Below, piece by piece: positions 1-12,171 of a DNA stretch of 64,000 nt (positions within the stretch are counted from its first letter, which is position 1; the number at the start of each line of letters is the position of its first letter). Source of the stretch: Petrosia ficiformis (Eukaryota; Porifera; Demospongiae; Haplosclerida; Petrosiidae); NCBI GenBank assembly GCA_947044365.1, contig OX345642.1:7394776-7458775 (forward strand). The letters are read 5' to 3'. The notes beneath the pieces are model-generated. The model was given only the letters and a program-made list of their open reading frames with translations. It was not told the DNA's origin and searched no databases. The translations under genes and the position numbers were made by a program.

Positions 1-357
1 GAGACTGGATTTCAACTTCCAGCAAATCTTGAGTTACAAGGAGGGAAAGGATTGCTTCAACTCACAGAGGAACAATTAGTAAGCTTGAGTGCAAGGGACT
101 TGAACAGGCTGTGTAGAGACTTACCTGAAGATATCATAAAACAACTCAAGAAGAGAAGAAGGACCCTGAAAAATAGAGGCTATGCTTATAACTCTAGGGT
201 TCGTAGAGTCTCACAAAAAAACCAACTTGAAAAGGAAAGAGACGAACTTCAAAAGCAAATCGCTCAGCTTCAAGACAAAGTGAAGTTACTAGAGCGTGAA
301 ACGGATTCGTGGAAAAGAAAGGCTCAAGCCCTTGAAAAGGGTAAAATCTCTCGTTAA
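1..357 (+). CDS. Small Maf bZIP transcription factor, 3' end (partial)
   Basis: The reading frame is open from the window edge to a TAA, so this is the C-terminal part of a longer protein. The visible sequence begins with the Maf extended homology region ([15 protein letters not shown]), followed by the Maf-type basic region ([12 protein letters not shown], with the family Tyr and Cys/Ser-type DNA contacts) and a short leucine zipper ending in GKISR. Small Maf proteins bind MARE sites as homodimers or as partners of CNC bZIP proteins and lack an activation domain. Here the protein stops soon after the zipper, which fits the small Maf (MafF/G/K) class rather than the large one. The upstream part, and so the exact subtype, cannot be seen. 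Confidence 0.88.
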   Translation, partial: ETGFQLPANLELQGGKGLLQLTEEQLVSLSARDLNRLCRDLPEDIIKQLKKRRRTLKNRGYAYNSRVRRVSQKNQLEKERDELQKQIAQLQDKVKLLERETDSWKRKAQALEKGKISR

Positions 358-1401
358 CTTTATATTAACTTCTTCGTCTTACCTCACTTTTTACTCTCCC
401 TTTCTTTCTACTGTATGTACATTGTAAGTGTGTGTACAGTATCTGTTGCGTATTGTGTCTTTTGCTTGAATTCTCAAATTTTTATGTTAAAGAAATTTCC
501 CCTAAAGATTTAGTGGATGTGTAATTTATATGAAACCTCCGTACGTTGCATGTTAGATTAAAAATATATACATCTTATATTTTGTAGGAGTCAATTATAC
601 TACCTGTTGTACATGTATAATTATTATAATATATATATAGTACCTATTTTTTTTTACATGCCCTACCACACTGATAATATGTGAATGTACTTCTTTTGTC
701 ATTGTATGGTACTAGTACCTTTTTTAATATGGTTTACACACATTTTTTTTGTCAAGTAAAGTTTTTTTTTGTTTTGCTTTGAGATATTATTACAGGTATA
801 AATCACTTTACTACAATCTAATATATTTATTACATTTGTTATATGTTGAGTGTTTGTATGTGTGGTTGGTTATTTACTCAATGATATTTTTTAACTGTTA
901 TGGAAAATTTCAAATAATTGTTTTTTTTACAACACACAGCTGTACATATTTATATAATAAGAATATAGCAATTCAGTCACAGACTAACAGTAAATAAAAT
1001 ATTTGAAATACATGAGGGATATATGTAAAGGTGGAATATTGGCTTTAAAAACAGTAATGATATTTATAATACAGTTGTTATTAATATGAAAGTAGTTCTT
1101 GAGGATATGTTGAGGAAGTAGCTGTAATCAACAGAGTAAAAAAAAAATGCTGAGTGTATACAATCTATTTATAGTACTAGTACTAGTAAAAGTATGACAT
1201 CATATACTATGTTTAGAACAGAGGCCTGTTTGAACAGGAATGATCCCAATAAGGATTCTGTCTAATATATAATGATATTCATGACAGGAGGTGGGACCAA
1301 GTTAAAGAGATGTGATGCAATCACATCTCTGATGTAATATATATATGTATAATTATAGAAGGTCATTCTATATAATTATATCACAGTAGAATAGCTAAAT
1401 G
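358..1401. other. Intergenic/3' UTR stretch between the Maf gene and MAF1
   Basis: This is AT-rich sequence with T-runs between two convergent genes. No conserved coding signal was seen. It presumably holds both 3' UTRs. Short open frames here have no recognisable composition. Confidence 0.5.
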
Positions 1402-4400
1402 CTATGAGATACATGTATATGGGTTTTTGGAATGTTGGGGAATTTTACCTCCAAACTCCGTAGGGGACACTGTGTTCATTTCTTCCTCTTCATCAATTGC
1501 AGTAGATAACTGTTCTAAATCCATTTCTTCAAGTTCTTCATCTTTAAGAGATGGATCTGTGTCCACCAATGGACTATAAAAACAGAATTTAGAGTGTCTA
1601 ACACTTAATAAAACAATGAGGATCTCTGTATATATAATAATTATAGTTTATATAATGAGGATCTCTGTAGAGTTATTATTGATCTCTGTATAATTATATA
1701 TACATAGTTATTCTTTATAGTTAGGATCTCTGTATAGTGGTACTATATCTGTATATATAGTTATTTATAATGAGGATCTCTGTATAGTTACTATATTTTC
1801 TGTGGTATTGTCAGTTAACATGATACATACAGTTATGTTGTCCACACTATTGTATAATGCTGTGAATATATATATATAGTGTATAATAATATTATTAACA
1901 TGTTCTTTTGAAGTAAAAATGACATTTTATGAAGTATAAAGTGTAAATCTTATCACTAATATAGTCTAATGTCTAAACTTAAATAAACAAACATAATACA
2001 AGATAAACATCACTATATCATACACACATACAATGTATGTATTGTGTGTATGTATGTAGGTAGGTATGTATAATTATGTGTGTGTGCGTATATATAACTG
2101 TATATATATATATAATTATAAATTGTAAGTATGTATAATACATACGTATAATTATATTACCTTGTTGCATGACAAGAAAAGAAAAGAATTCTTTTCAATT
2201 TCTTGTTGTAAAAGAAGTAGTTGAAAGACCACAATGAACCTTCTTCACCATAAGGATCTGATTCCAGATCAGGATTATAGCTATATGAGAGAGGGAGAGA
2301 GAGATAGTGTGTGTGTGATGAATGATTCTTGGGAATGATTTATAAATTGATTAGTAGCTGAAAATAGCACAATATAATTGTGTAATGTAATTTGTAATGA
2401 AGTGTGGACACTAATGGAATATTTGCTTGCCTGTCTCCAGATTTATCCCTGAAACCTACTAAAGACAAGCACTTACAATACTATCCTTATAAAACAGGAT
2501 AAATTAATTATCAACCTGAAATAGGATATTGGGACTTCTATTTACAAAATACATTCTTCATTTATAAAGGATTCTCCCTGTCAGAAATATGTCTGCAGTA
2601 TTATATATCAATATTGATGAATGTATATACACACTTCATTATAAATTGAAGGTATATACATACCATATCACACTTCATTGTATATACATACCATATCACA
2701 CTTCATATAATAACCAACTTATAAAATACATCAGACATCACGGCAGTGCATTTCAATGGATACTCCCTCACTTTTACTACCATAAAATGATGTAATTATA
2801 TTCATAGATTATCCATTAATTAAGAAACTTAATTGAATAACTGCTTTTAAAGCAACTAATTATATATATTTATTACTCAATTAGGACACAGTATTGTGCA
2901 ATAACCATACCTTCCTAATATGGAAAACATAACACCAGGTGTCCAGTAAAGATTATATAACAGACAACTTTAATGTCATATGACCTTAGCTATGTAGTCA
3001 TGTGACCACCACATACCTGTATATATCACAATCTTTTAGCTGAATTTCTTCATCTACTGCTCCCCAAAGTTGTGATTCCAGATTCACAAACATATCACCC
3101 CCAGCAGGGGATAGGTTGGATCGCACAGCATCCACTACCCACTGAACTGTTGGTTCACGACTAAACTCATCAGATTTGGCATCAGAGAAGTCGTAATCAG
3201 GATAGAAACAAGCATTGAGAGTTGACTTCAAATAAAACAATGTTTTATTTGATATCATATCTCTGAATTGTGGTCCATTACTGTCACTGTGTGTACTACA
3301 TGTACTAATGGTACGTACTAACACAGAGGGCATTCCTGATGGTGGTAATATGGGACTGCCATATACTGGTGAACCCACTAAGGTTTGAGGTGGAGAAAGA
3401 GCTTGTACAGCATTCCCTGAAGATGTACCCTCTTGACTTGATAGTTGTTTATATAGCTTTTTATCATTACCAGCCATTTTACAAGAGTAGCTTTCAACAC
3501 TGAAGAGAAAGATATTTAAAAACACAATATTAAAAAGGTGAAAAGATGAAAGGGCACAGAGTACATAAATTTAAAAAATGCAAACAGCTACTGAAGATTC
3601 TCATAATAGAATATTATATTGTATATACATTGATGTATATATAATAGTATGATCCCACACAGTGAATATTATGTGTAAAATGTAACAGTATATATAACAC
3701 ATTGTATGCACACACGCACAAAAACATTTGATATGTAGTGTAATGATCCTTCTAAAAAATCAGTTGATATTGTCTGGGAAGTTATGTTAGGTCTGGTACA
3801 TGTTCCTCGTTACACCTGGCATATAGTAACAATGTAGTGGTTATATTATATATAACCACTGCACTGTCACTATATGCCAGGTGTAATGAAGAAATATATA
3901 TCCTTATATGCTATGTATACTATGAAAGTGATTTAAATAAACTGGATATACACATGTACTACAAATCACACCATACATTATTATGCAACATTGCTATGGT
4001 AACTATGGTAACAGGTGCATTGGATCACATGGTCGAGTAAATATAATGCATGATTACTTAAATAACAATAATTCATTATAAACTTTAGTGATTTCATTAA
4101 TGAAGCCTGGAGGAATAATAGTTGCTCTTCCTGGATATCGAAGGTAACATTTGTTTTTCAAGTCTGCCCTTTCTCATGACAAGCACAATGGAAAGAATGT
4201 TTACAATAGATATCTTTAGTAGGTTAATAATATTCATATATGGGCGTGAGTAAAGGGTTAAAATATTCATGAGGCCACACATACATTCGGCTGCAACATA
4301 CATATATATAAGTATGTGTGTATAATGGTATATAATATGATTTATAGTATAGTATATTGTTTTCAACCCCCAAGTGTGTAATGAATATTATATTATATTA

Positions 4401-5964
4401 CTGATACTATTTATCAATGAATATTATTTATTATAGGGTCCGAACTGTGTAGTAATATTATAATGGGTCTGGTAATATTAGACATCCTTACTATAATATT
4501 ACATCATATGAACATATGACACTATAAGTGAGTAAACAATGTTTGAACTTTCATAATGACAATTTTAAGATATACATAAATAGATATGAGACAACACACA
4601 CATACTATATCTAACAGGAATTTCAAGTACACTTTTGTGGTAATACCATCTGTAACAACACAATGGTGTATCACATGACAAGTCACAAGATCCAAATACT
4701 AATAGGTCAGTGCTACTCTACTACTTTCATTATTTGAAAAACAAGATTGTAATTATAATAAACAGTCTACTTGTACATATAAACAAACACCATCTACTGA
4801 AAGGAACAGTTCATAAACACTACAGAAAGACAATATCTACAAAATTGACTGAACCCTGCATTTCTTACTCAAAATAGAAAGCGTTAGCTGCTATATATAA
4901 ATAGAAAGAGTTCGCTGCTATATATAAATAGAAAGAGTTCGCTGCTATATATAAATAGAAAGGGTTCACTGCTATATATAAATAGAAAGAGTTCGCTGCT
5001 ATATATAAATAGAAAGGGTTCACTGCTATATATAAATAGAAAGAGTTCGCTGCTATATATAAATAGAAAGAGTTCGCTGCTATATATAAATAGAAAGAGT
5101 TCGTTGCTATATATAAATAGAAAGAGTTCACTGCTATATATAAATAGAAAGAGTTCGCTGCTATATATAAATAGAAAGAGTTCGTTGCTATATATAAATA
5201 GAAAGAGTTCACTGCTATATATAAGTAGAAAGGGTTCGCTGCTATACATAAATAGAAAGAGTTCACTGCTATGCATAGAAAACCACAACACCATTCTTAT
5301 AGTAATGAATGGTTACACAAAGGAGCCTCAGGATAGTAAGTACAGTATTTTCATCTCTTAGTGAGTGGAGCGCCTGGCTGGTACAGATACTGGACGAAAG
5401 CTAGTGGAAATGGTAACAAAAGCCTGACCAAATGAAACACGTGGGCGTGGCATCTTCTAACATGTGGCCATAACATCTTCTAACACGTGAGCGTGGCATC
5501 TTCTAACATGTGGGCATAACATCTTCTAACACATGAGTGTGGCATCTTGTAACATGTGAGTGTGGCATCTTGTAACATGTGGGCATAACATCTTCTAACA
5601 CGTGAGGCTGCCATCTTCTAACACGTGATGTAACACATGATTGTACATAGTTGATGAATGTTTCGTGAGCAGCCTAAATTCTGTGAATGTACCATTAAAG
5701 TAAGGCTAGTTGAGATGGAATGAAATACATAACTTATTCTTAACAGAAGGAAATGAATCGTTTTACTGAAAGTGTACTAATTTGTAATAAACAATGAAAT
5801 ATGAAATTACACACATAACACACACACATAACCATGTACCAGACATTGGTTGCTATGGTTACATGTACTCTATCAACATACCGTCCACTAATACGACACA
5901 CTCCAGTATCAATAGACAGAGCTGAGCTGATACTATCCAGTCTTGCATTCTCTAGTAACTTCAT
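1402..5964 (-). CDS. MAF1: MAF1, repressor of RNA polymerase III
   Basis: MAF1 represses Pol III transcription (tRNA, 5S) downstream of TOR signalling. Four exons read on the minus strand: 5882-5964, 3017-3499, 2161-2280 and 1402-1573, together 285 residues, close to the family length. Exon 1 gives [18 protein letters not shown]; exon 2 continues with [17 protein letters not shown] and SPPQTL; later come [28 protein letters not shown] and [13 protein letters not shown]; exon 3 gives [18 protein letters not shown]. These are the MAF1 A, B and C boxes in order. The C-terminus is acidic ([11 protein letters not shown]), as in animal MAF1. The last exon is read through a possible donor near 1450, so the final residues are less certain. 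Intron 1 is unusually long (2.4 kb) and carries two tandem arrays and a foldback element. Confidence 0.95.
1620..1800. repeat. Imperfect repeats in MAF1 intron 3
   Basis: The phrase AGGATCTCTGTATA recurs about five times with variable AT-rich spacers. This is a simple degenerate tandem array. Confidence 0.6.
3807..3889. mobile_element. Foldback (palindromic) element in MAF1 intron 1
   Basis: A left arm starting TTACACCTGGCATATAGT is followed after a few bases by its near-perfect reverse complement. The arms are about 38 bp with only a few mismatches and almost no loop. No coding capacity. It looks like a tiny non-autonomous foldback/MITE remnant. Confidence 0.6.
4877..5277. repeat. 27-bp tandem array, about 15 copies
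   Basis: The unit is GCTGCTATATATAAATAGAA plus AGAGTTC, repeated with single-base variants in MAF1 intron 1. Because 27 is a multiple of three, long open frames appear in several frames (reading NSFYLYIAA on the minus strand). They are repeat artefacts, not genes. Confidence 0.92.
5438..5640. repeat. 23-bp tandem array carrying E-boxes
   Basis: About 8-9 copies of a 23-bp unit that starts CACGTG or CATGTG and ends CATCTTCTAA, in MAF1 intron 1 about 250 bp from exon 1. Successive units alternate between CACGTG and CATGTG cores. Confidence 0.85.
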
Positions 5965-6529
5965 TTTAATATAAGTTATGTGATTCTCTTCAGTACACAG
6001 TAATATGAGAGGTAAGGTGTCTTCTTTGATGTAATAGTAACTACAATTTCTCTTTTTATTATAGAATGAGAAATAGATCTTTAAAAGTTTCGTAAACTGT
6101 TAATAGATCCAGATGGAGGTCGAATATGATGAGTGTGCGGGTTACTACTCCAACAACTGATAATACTGACCTTACTTACACACAATGAAGCAGATATGCT
6201 AGTAGTATCACTATAACACTTAGCCATAAGATAAGTATATGTATATATCATAAACTATAACTTAACTAACTTAAAATATTCTTAAAGAGGTAGAGTTGTT
6301 TTCCAGGAAGGAGGAGAATAGGAGTGTCTTTATTTCTTAGCCGAGATAGCTTCTTATCAAATTTGTCTTATACTTGAGAGTTAGATAATAGTTGTTTGAA
6401 GTTCAGAAAGTATCTCTCTTGTCTGTCTGTTGAGGGAAAGAGTTGCTGAGTAAGTTCCAGTAAACACTTGATAATTACGTAACTAGCTAATTAATAATTA
6501 ATTAAAGGGACTTCCTCTTTTATGTAATT
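5965..6529. promoter_or_regulatory. Divergent MAF1/WWOX upstream region
   Basis: This stretch lies between the start codons of two head-to-head genes and should hold both 5' UTRs and promoters. I could not identify a specific TATA box or known site. Confidence 0.5.
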
Positions 6530-9049
6530 ATGGATCCTATTGCTATCCAAGATGTGTTACCTCCATTTCCTGTTCCCTTGGAAACCTTAGCATACTGGGG
6601 GCGTGGTCCAGGAGAAGATATTACACTTATACCCTCTGGATGGGAAGGGAGAATTACCCCAGAGGGAAGAGTATTCTTTGTCGAGTGAGATACATGTGTT
6701 TTGTACATATATATACATGTATATATATCATTCTATTTATATATAGTCACAATAATCGAAAGACACAATGGATACACCCAACCACTAAACTGAAGTATAG
6801 AGTGCCACCATGTATGATAATGATGTACTATATAATAATAATACATTACATGTTTCTATTCTTACAGATCTTCCTTATGGATGGCAATTATTCAAAGATG
6901 ATGATGATGTACTTGTGTATGTTGAGTAAGTTATGTGTACAAATGTCATTTATTAATGTACATAGTGTATCTACCTTAATAGGGTGCTCTAAACCCTAAA
7001 ACCATAATCCTAAACTAATCCTCAGCCCCAAATCCGAACTGTGATGCCTGAACTCCAAACCCTATTCTGAAACCATAATCCTGAAGCCTAAACTAATCCT
7101 CAGACCCAAATCCAAATTTTAACTCCTAAACTCAAAACCCTATTCTGAAACCATAATCCTGAACCCTAAATTAATCCTCAGACCCAAATCCCTAACTGCC
7201 AAGTTATAAAAACATTTATATTGAGTGTGTAATTATGATTCTTATTTAGTCATTTAGAAGGACTCAGTACTAAATTAGATCCTCGTTTCCTGAACAAAAT
7301 GGCATATGAATTCCCTGAAAAATATGGGATTCGATCCTTTAATCCTCTACGTCATCGACTAAAACCTTATTCTACAGCTGATGATACACTTGAAGGTATA
7401 GATCTGCAGGGAAAGGTTGCTATAGTAACAGGAGCTAATTCTGGCCTAGGTGAGTAATTAACTAATGTTGTTATATTTGTACAACAGTTTTTCTGACAGG
7501 TTTTGAAACTGCTCGATGTTTGGCATCACATGGTTGTCATGTGATCTTAGCTTGTCGAGATCATAGTAGAGGAATGAATGCTGTGAGACAAATACAACAT
7601 CAACATGTAAATAATTTTGATAATATTATGGAATACAAATTATATAATAATATATTGTATTATGCCAATACAATGTATGATATATAATAAGTATTATGTG
7701 TGTATTACAATACAATGTATAATAGTATATTGTATTATGTGTGTATTATAATATGGTATTATGTGTGTATTACAATACAATGTATGATAGTATATTGTAT
7801 TATGTGTGTATTATAATATGGTATTATGTGTGTATTACAATACAATGTATAATAGTATATTGTATTATGTGTGTATTATAATATGGTATTATGTGTGTAT
7901 TACAATACAATGTATGATATATAATAGTATATTGTATTATGTGTGTATTACAATACAATGTATGAGTATTATAATACAATATACAATACTTAGTATTGTA
8001 TTGTATTACACAGCCTTCAGCTCAAGTAGAGTATAGAGACTTGGATCTTAGTTCTCTAAGGAGTGTGAAACTATTCTCTGAGTTCTTTATAGCCTCTGGT
8101 CTCTCTTTAAACATATTAGTTTGTAATGGAGGAGTATATGAGCCACAGTTCAAGCTAACTGAAGATGGGTTGGAGAAACACTTTGGTGTAAATTTCTTGG
8201 GACATTTCTATCTTGTTTCTCTTCTAATAGATGTACTTTTGAAGTCCCAGCCATCTCGTGTTGTCATTGTATCTTCAGATTCACATTGGTATGTTAGGAA
8301 TATATATACGTATATATATATATAGTACAGTATTATTACTATATGTAGGTACTCATCTCCTAAATCATCTGAGTTGGATATGCAACTTATCCAAAGACCA
8401 TCTCGTGATACCTACAATGCATTTGCTGCTTATGGTAGCTCAAAGCTTTGTTGTCTTCTGTTTGCACAAGAACTACATCGTAGATTTGCAGGGAAAGGAG
8501 TTACTTGTAATTCTGTTCATCCAGGAAATCTGTTGTCCACAAACTTGATGAGAAATGCTGGCTGTATGTACAAGACAGCTGTGATATTAGCCAGACCTTT
8601 CACTAATTCTATAGTAAGATGTGTATCCTACATGCAACAGCATTTGTAAAAGGGACCTTATCCCATTTGATCAAAGGCTTGCCTTTAATTGCCTGCTCTT
8701 CCTCCATTTTGTACAGAAAGAGCTCTATTTGATACCAAGTATTGTTGCATTTGATACAGTAAGCATTTCATCAAAATTGCTCTGCAGGAAAAGGTCTCTT
8801 TTTGCAAATTAGGCCACACATAATTATTATAATTATGTCTCCCTTCCTTTTTAGTCTCAAGCCACTTCTAGTATTGTGTTCTGTGCAGCTCATCCATTAG
8901 TAGATGGTATTAGTGGTTTATATATGTATCGCTGTTGTGTTGTTGAGCCTTCCTATGAGGCTCAGAGTTATGGAACCGCTAATGCATTGTGGGAACTAAG
9001 TGAAAGTATTATAACTACAAGTACCTCAAAATGGGGACCAGTTATGTAA
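6530..9049 (+). CDS. WWOX: WWOX, WW-domain oxidoreductase
   Basis: Eight exons (6530-6684, 6747-6811, 6868-6925, 7250-7449, 7500-7606, 8014-8288, 8349-8613, 8855-9049) sum to 439 residues; human WWOX has 414. The first WW domain (IPSGWEGRITPEGRVFFVD, then KTQWIHP) has both tryptophans. The second (LPYGWQLF to KLDPRF) lacks the second Trp, as in human, where it is Tyr. The short-chain dehydrogenase part shows the nucleotide motif TGANSGLG, the motif LVCNGG, and the catalytic YxxxK as YGSSK, with SVHPGN after it. WWOX is an adaptor/oxidoreductase that binds PPxY proteins. Introns 3 and 5 carry tandem repeats. The gene is head-to-head with MAF1. Confidence 0.95.
6985..7195. repeat. About 70-bp tandem repeat in WWOX intron 3
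   Basis: About three copies of a unit containing CCATAATCCTGAA and AATCCTCAGACCCAAATCC. It is unusually C-rich for this window. Confidence 0.75.
7640..8005. repeat. Tandem repeat in WWOX intron 5
   Basis: Units of roughly 35-65 bp built from TATTGTATTATGTGTGTATT and ACAATACAATGTAT fill the intron between two SDR-domain exons. Confidence 0.8.
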
Positions 9050-9192
9050 ACAAAATCTTCTAATTGAAATGAAATTCTCAAACAAAAACACTATAAAATC
9101 AATTTATAAAAATTGGGTGAAATTTGAAATCAAATGTTTTTAAATTGGGTGGAAAAACAGCTTATTAGTTTGGTTTGGTTTGGTTTTTAAAT

Positions 9193-11997
9193 TCAAGGTT
9201 GTTCTATTGTAAACTTCACTTTACCAGTAGCTTCCATTTTCTGTACAATATTAGTATCACCAAACGCAGCAGCTGGAGTATATATACCTCCTCTGTAATG
9301 ATGAGAATTAATAATGTATTATTAAATTAATGGGTTAATACATTGGAGGTGTGGAGGGACTGATGGACAACTACTGGTAAATTAAAGGACTATTTAATGG
9401 ACTATTGGATTAATAGACTAATGGACAGGTGGACTAATGGTGTAATGGAATGTACTACTATATTAAGATCACGTCACTTACTCATCTGGTAAATTAGCTC
9501 TCTCATCAAGTAGACATAAAGCACTTTGTACAATCATCATAGACGTAGCTACATACGCAGGTTCTATAATGAAGAGAATATAGTATTACTAATGTTAGTA
9601 AATATTGCTTACCTGCTCCTCGTACTTTAACTCTCAGAGAAGTATCTGGTTTTTTTCTATATCAGGTTAATTAATTATTAATTAATAAACACATTAATTA
9701 ATTTACTTGTCAGTATTATCCACACTGTATCCTACTCCATGTATTGTAGTATTAAATGAACTTCTATCCAACTGAAGAGATGAGATGAGATTATGACGTG
9801 GAATAAACCAATACATACCTGTGCTTTGTTAGGTCCTCCTTTACGAAACACACCAGCTGTAAACAGCGCTGGATACTATAAGAATCAAAAGACACAATGT
9901 ATCATTATAGAACATATCTCTGTATACATACCTTACACAATAGCTTGAATCCCCAGTTAGTATAGTTAAGAGGTATAATAATAAAGAACATCAATGTCAT
10001 ACCAATGAATCGCAACAATGTACCAACACTATAATACACCTTTGTACGAAACTAAAGAGTTAACAAAGGGTTAATAATAAACTAGAGTTAACAAAGGGTT
10101 AATAATAAACAATAGAGTTAATAAAGGGTTAATAATAAACTAGAGTTAATAAAGGGTTAATTATAAACTAGAGTTAATAAAGGGTTAATAATAAACAATA
10201 GAGTTAACAAAGGGTTAATTATAAACTAGAGTTAATAAAGGGTTAATAATAAACAATAGCGTTAACAAAGGGTTAATAATAAACTATAGCGTTAACACAG
10301 GGTTAATAATAAACTAGAGTTAATAAAGGGTTAATAATAAACAATAGAGTTAACAAAGGGTTAATTATAGAGTTAATAAAGGGTTAATAATAAACAATAG
10401 CGTTAACAAAGGGTTAATAATAAACTATAGCGTTAACACAGGGTTAATAATAAACTAGAGTTAATAAAGGGTTAATAATAAACAATAGAGTTAACAAAGG
10501 GTTAATTATAAACTAGAGTTAATAAAGGGTTAATAATAAACAATAGAGTTAACAAAGGGTTAATAATAAACTATAGCGTTAACAAAGGGTTAATAATAAA
10601 CTAGAGTTAATAAAGGGTTAATAATAAACTAGAGTTAACACAGGGTTAATAATAAACAATAGAGTTAATAAAGGGTTAATTATAAACTAGAGTTAACAAA
10701 GGGTTAATAATAAACTATGGAGTTACCAAAGGGTTAATAATAAACTATGGAGTTAACAAAGGGTTAATAATAATAAACTATACAGTTAGTAAGGGGTTAA
10801 TAATAATAAACTATACAGTTAATAAGGGGTTGATAATAATAAACTATATTTAAATAATTACCATTGGAGTGTTGTACTTCTCATTACGATACTGAGCACT
10901 TCTTACCATCTGTTAATTAATAATATTAATACTATTATAATACACGATTATTAAAGCTCACACAAGCTCTATCAGACCCCATAAATGGAATACACCATGA
11001 ATGAACAACATCACTATAAAACAACCATCTCCTTTTTGGCATACGAACATCAGGTAATTTAGGTCGTGGTTGGGTAGAACTTTTTCGTAACTCCTCAATC
11101 TTCTTCCAGGAACGCATACCTCTCAAAATGGATTCCCAGGTACCAGTATTAACAACTTCAGCCTTTGATTAAATTATAATAATGATAATTTAACAACTAT
11201 TAATTACTTACTTTAGTCTTAACATAGCTCTCAACGTAAGCAAGTTCACCTATACACAATTATATGTATGCATCATCTCTCTATCATCAATTACTAACCA
11301 TTAAATGCTCTTTGTAATATTAACACACCCATATCATTAGGTATACTATCAAATCCACAATAGTTAACAATATATACACCAGCCTCTTTAGCCTGCTCAC
11401 CATATCGTGATATCATCAGTTCAACAAACTACATATATGTATTGTATGAAGTATATAAGTGTGTGTGTAAGTGTGCAAGTGTGTGTATATGTACGCAAGT
11501 GTGTATATGTACAAGTGCTGAGACGTACATATGTTTCTCCAGTGATATCCACATAGTCACATTTCTGGCTCACACAACTCTTAACTACTACTTCACCATA
11601 CTCTATATACTATAATATATAATTGATAATAGATTAATAATTATTACATATTAATTTACATACTGGTCCAACTACATCAATTATCACTCGTGTCTGTGCA
11701 CACATAGCTTCAATTGATTCCACATCATTAACATCTGCTTTTATTATATCCACTCCCTCAATACCAAGATCTGAAATAATTAATAAAAGTTAATTAATTA
11801 TTAATTTAGTTAATTATATATATACCTTGCAGAACTCTTTTGATTTTGTCCTCATCACGACCTGCCACTGCCCATTTTAATGTTTGTCTTCCACTAGTCT
11901 GTATACTGTATATATCTTCAGCTACAAATTTACCAGTATAACCAGTTACACCAAATACAATAAGATCATATTTTCTTCCTTCACACTCTGTAGCCAT
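9193..11997 (-). CDS. SCCPDH: Saccharopine dehydrogenase-like oxidoreductase, copy A
   Basis: The ATG chosen (at 11997) gives MATECEGRKYDLIVFGVTGYTG, with a Rossmann GxTGxTG motif. Exons run 11826-11997, 11664-11770, 11529-11609, 11299-11428, 11212-11249, 10962-11162, 10862-10909 and further short exons down to 9193. Conserved SCCPDH features include VVGP, CDYVDITGE, NYCGFDSIPNDMG, TGTWES, a central PKRRW segment, PFMGSD and the C-terminal GGIYTPAAAFGDT. A hydrophobic stretch (MTLMFFIIIPL) follows, as in SCCPDH. The family is membrane- or lipid-droplet-associated and its substrate is not settled. An upstream in-frame ATG four codons earlier is possible but is absent from copy B. An intron at about 10.06-10.85 kb holds a large minisatellite. 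Copy B lies directly upstream. Confidence 0.92.
10060..10855. repeat. Minisatellite in SCCPDH copy A intron
   Basis: About 30 copies of a 24-27 bp unit (GAGTTAACAAAGGGTTAATA plus ATAAACTA) with substitutions and small indels. The matching intron of copy B has no array, so it expanded after the duplication or was lost there. Confidence 0.92.
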
Positions 11998-12171
11998 TTT
12001 GGTCTTCAAGCAGTGAAGCCGTACTTTTACGTAAATTTTCCGTTTATCTTAGTGCAATGCAACAAGAAATTCCTAAGTGGTCATAAGTAGTCATATATGC
12101 AAACCAACACCTTCTTTTGCTAAACAATTAGTAATAACATATTTAAAAATTGGAAAATAAAATGAGTTAAT

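Noticed and set aside
4865..5361. Long overlapping open frames on both strands with a 9-residue repeat
   Set aside because: They arise from a 27-bp tandem array inside MAF1 intron 1; unit length divisible by three keeps all frames open. No start context or conserved protein.
10060..10855. Telomere-like or CRISPR-like array (GGGTTAATA every about 25 bp)
   Set aside because: Units are contiguous with no unique spacers, not TTAGGG-type telomere repeats, and lie inside an intron of an animal gene.
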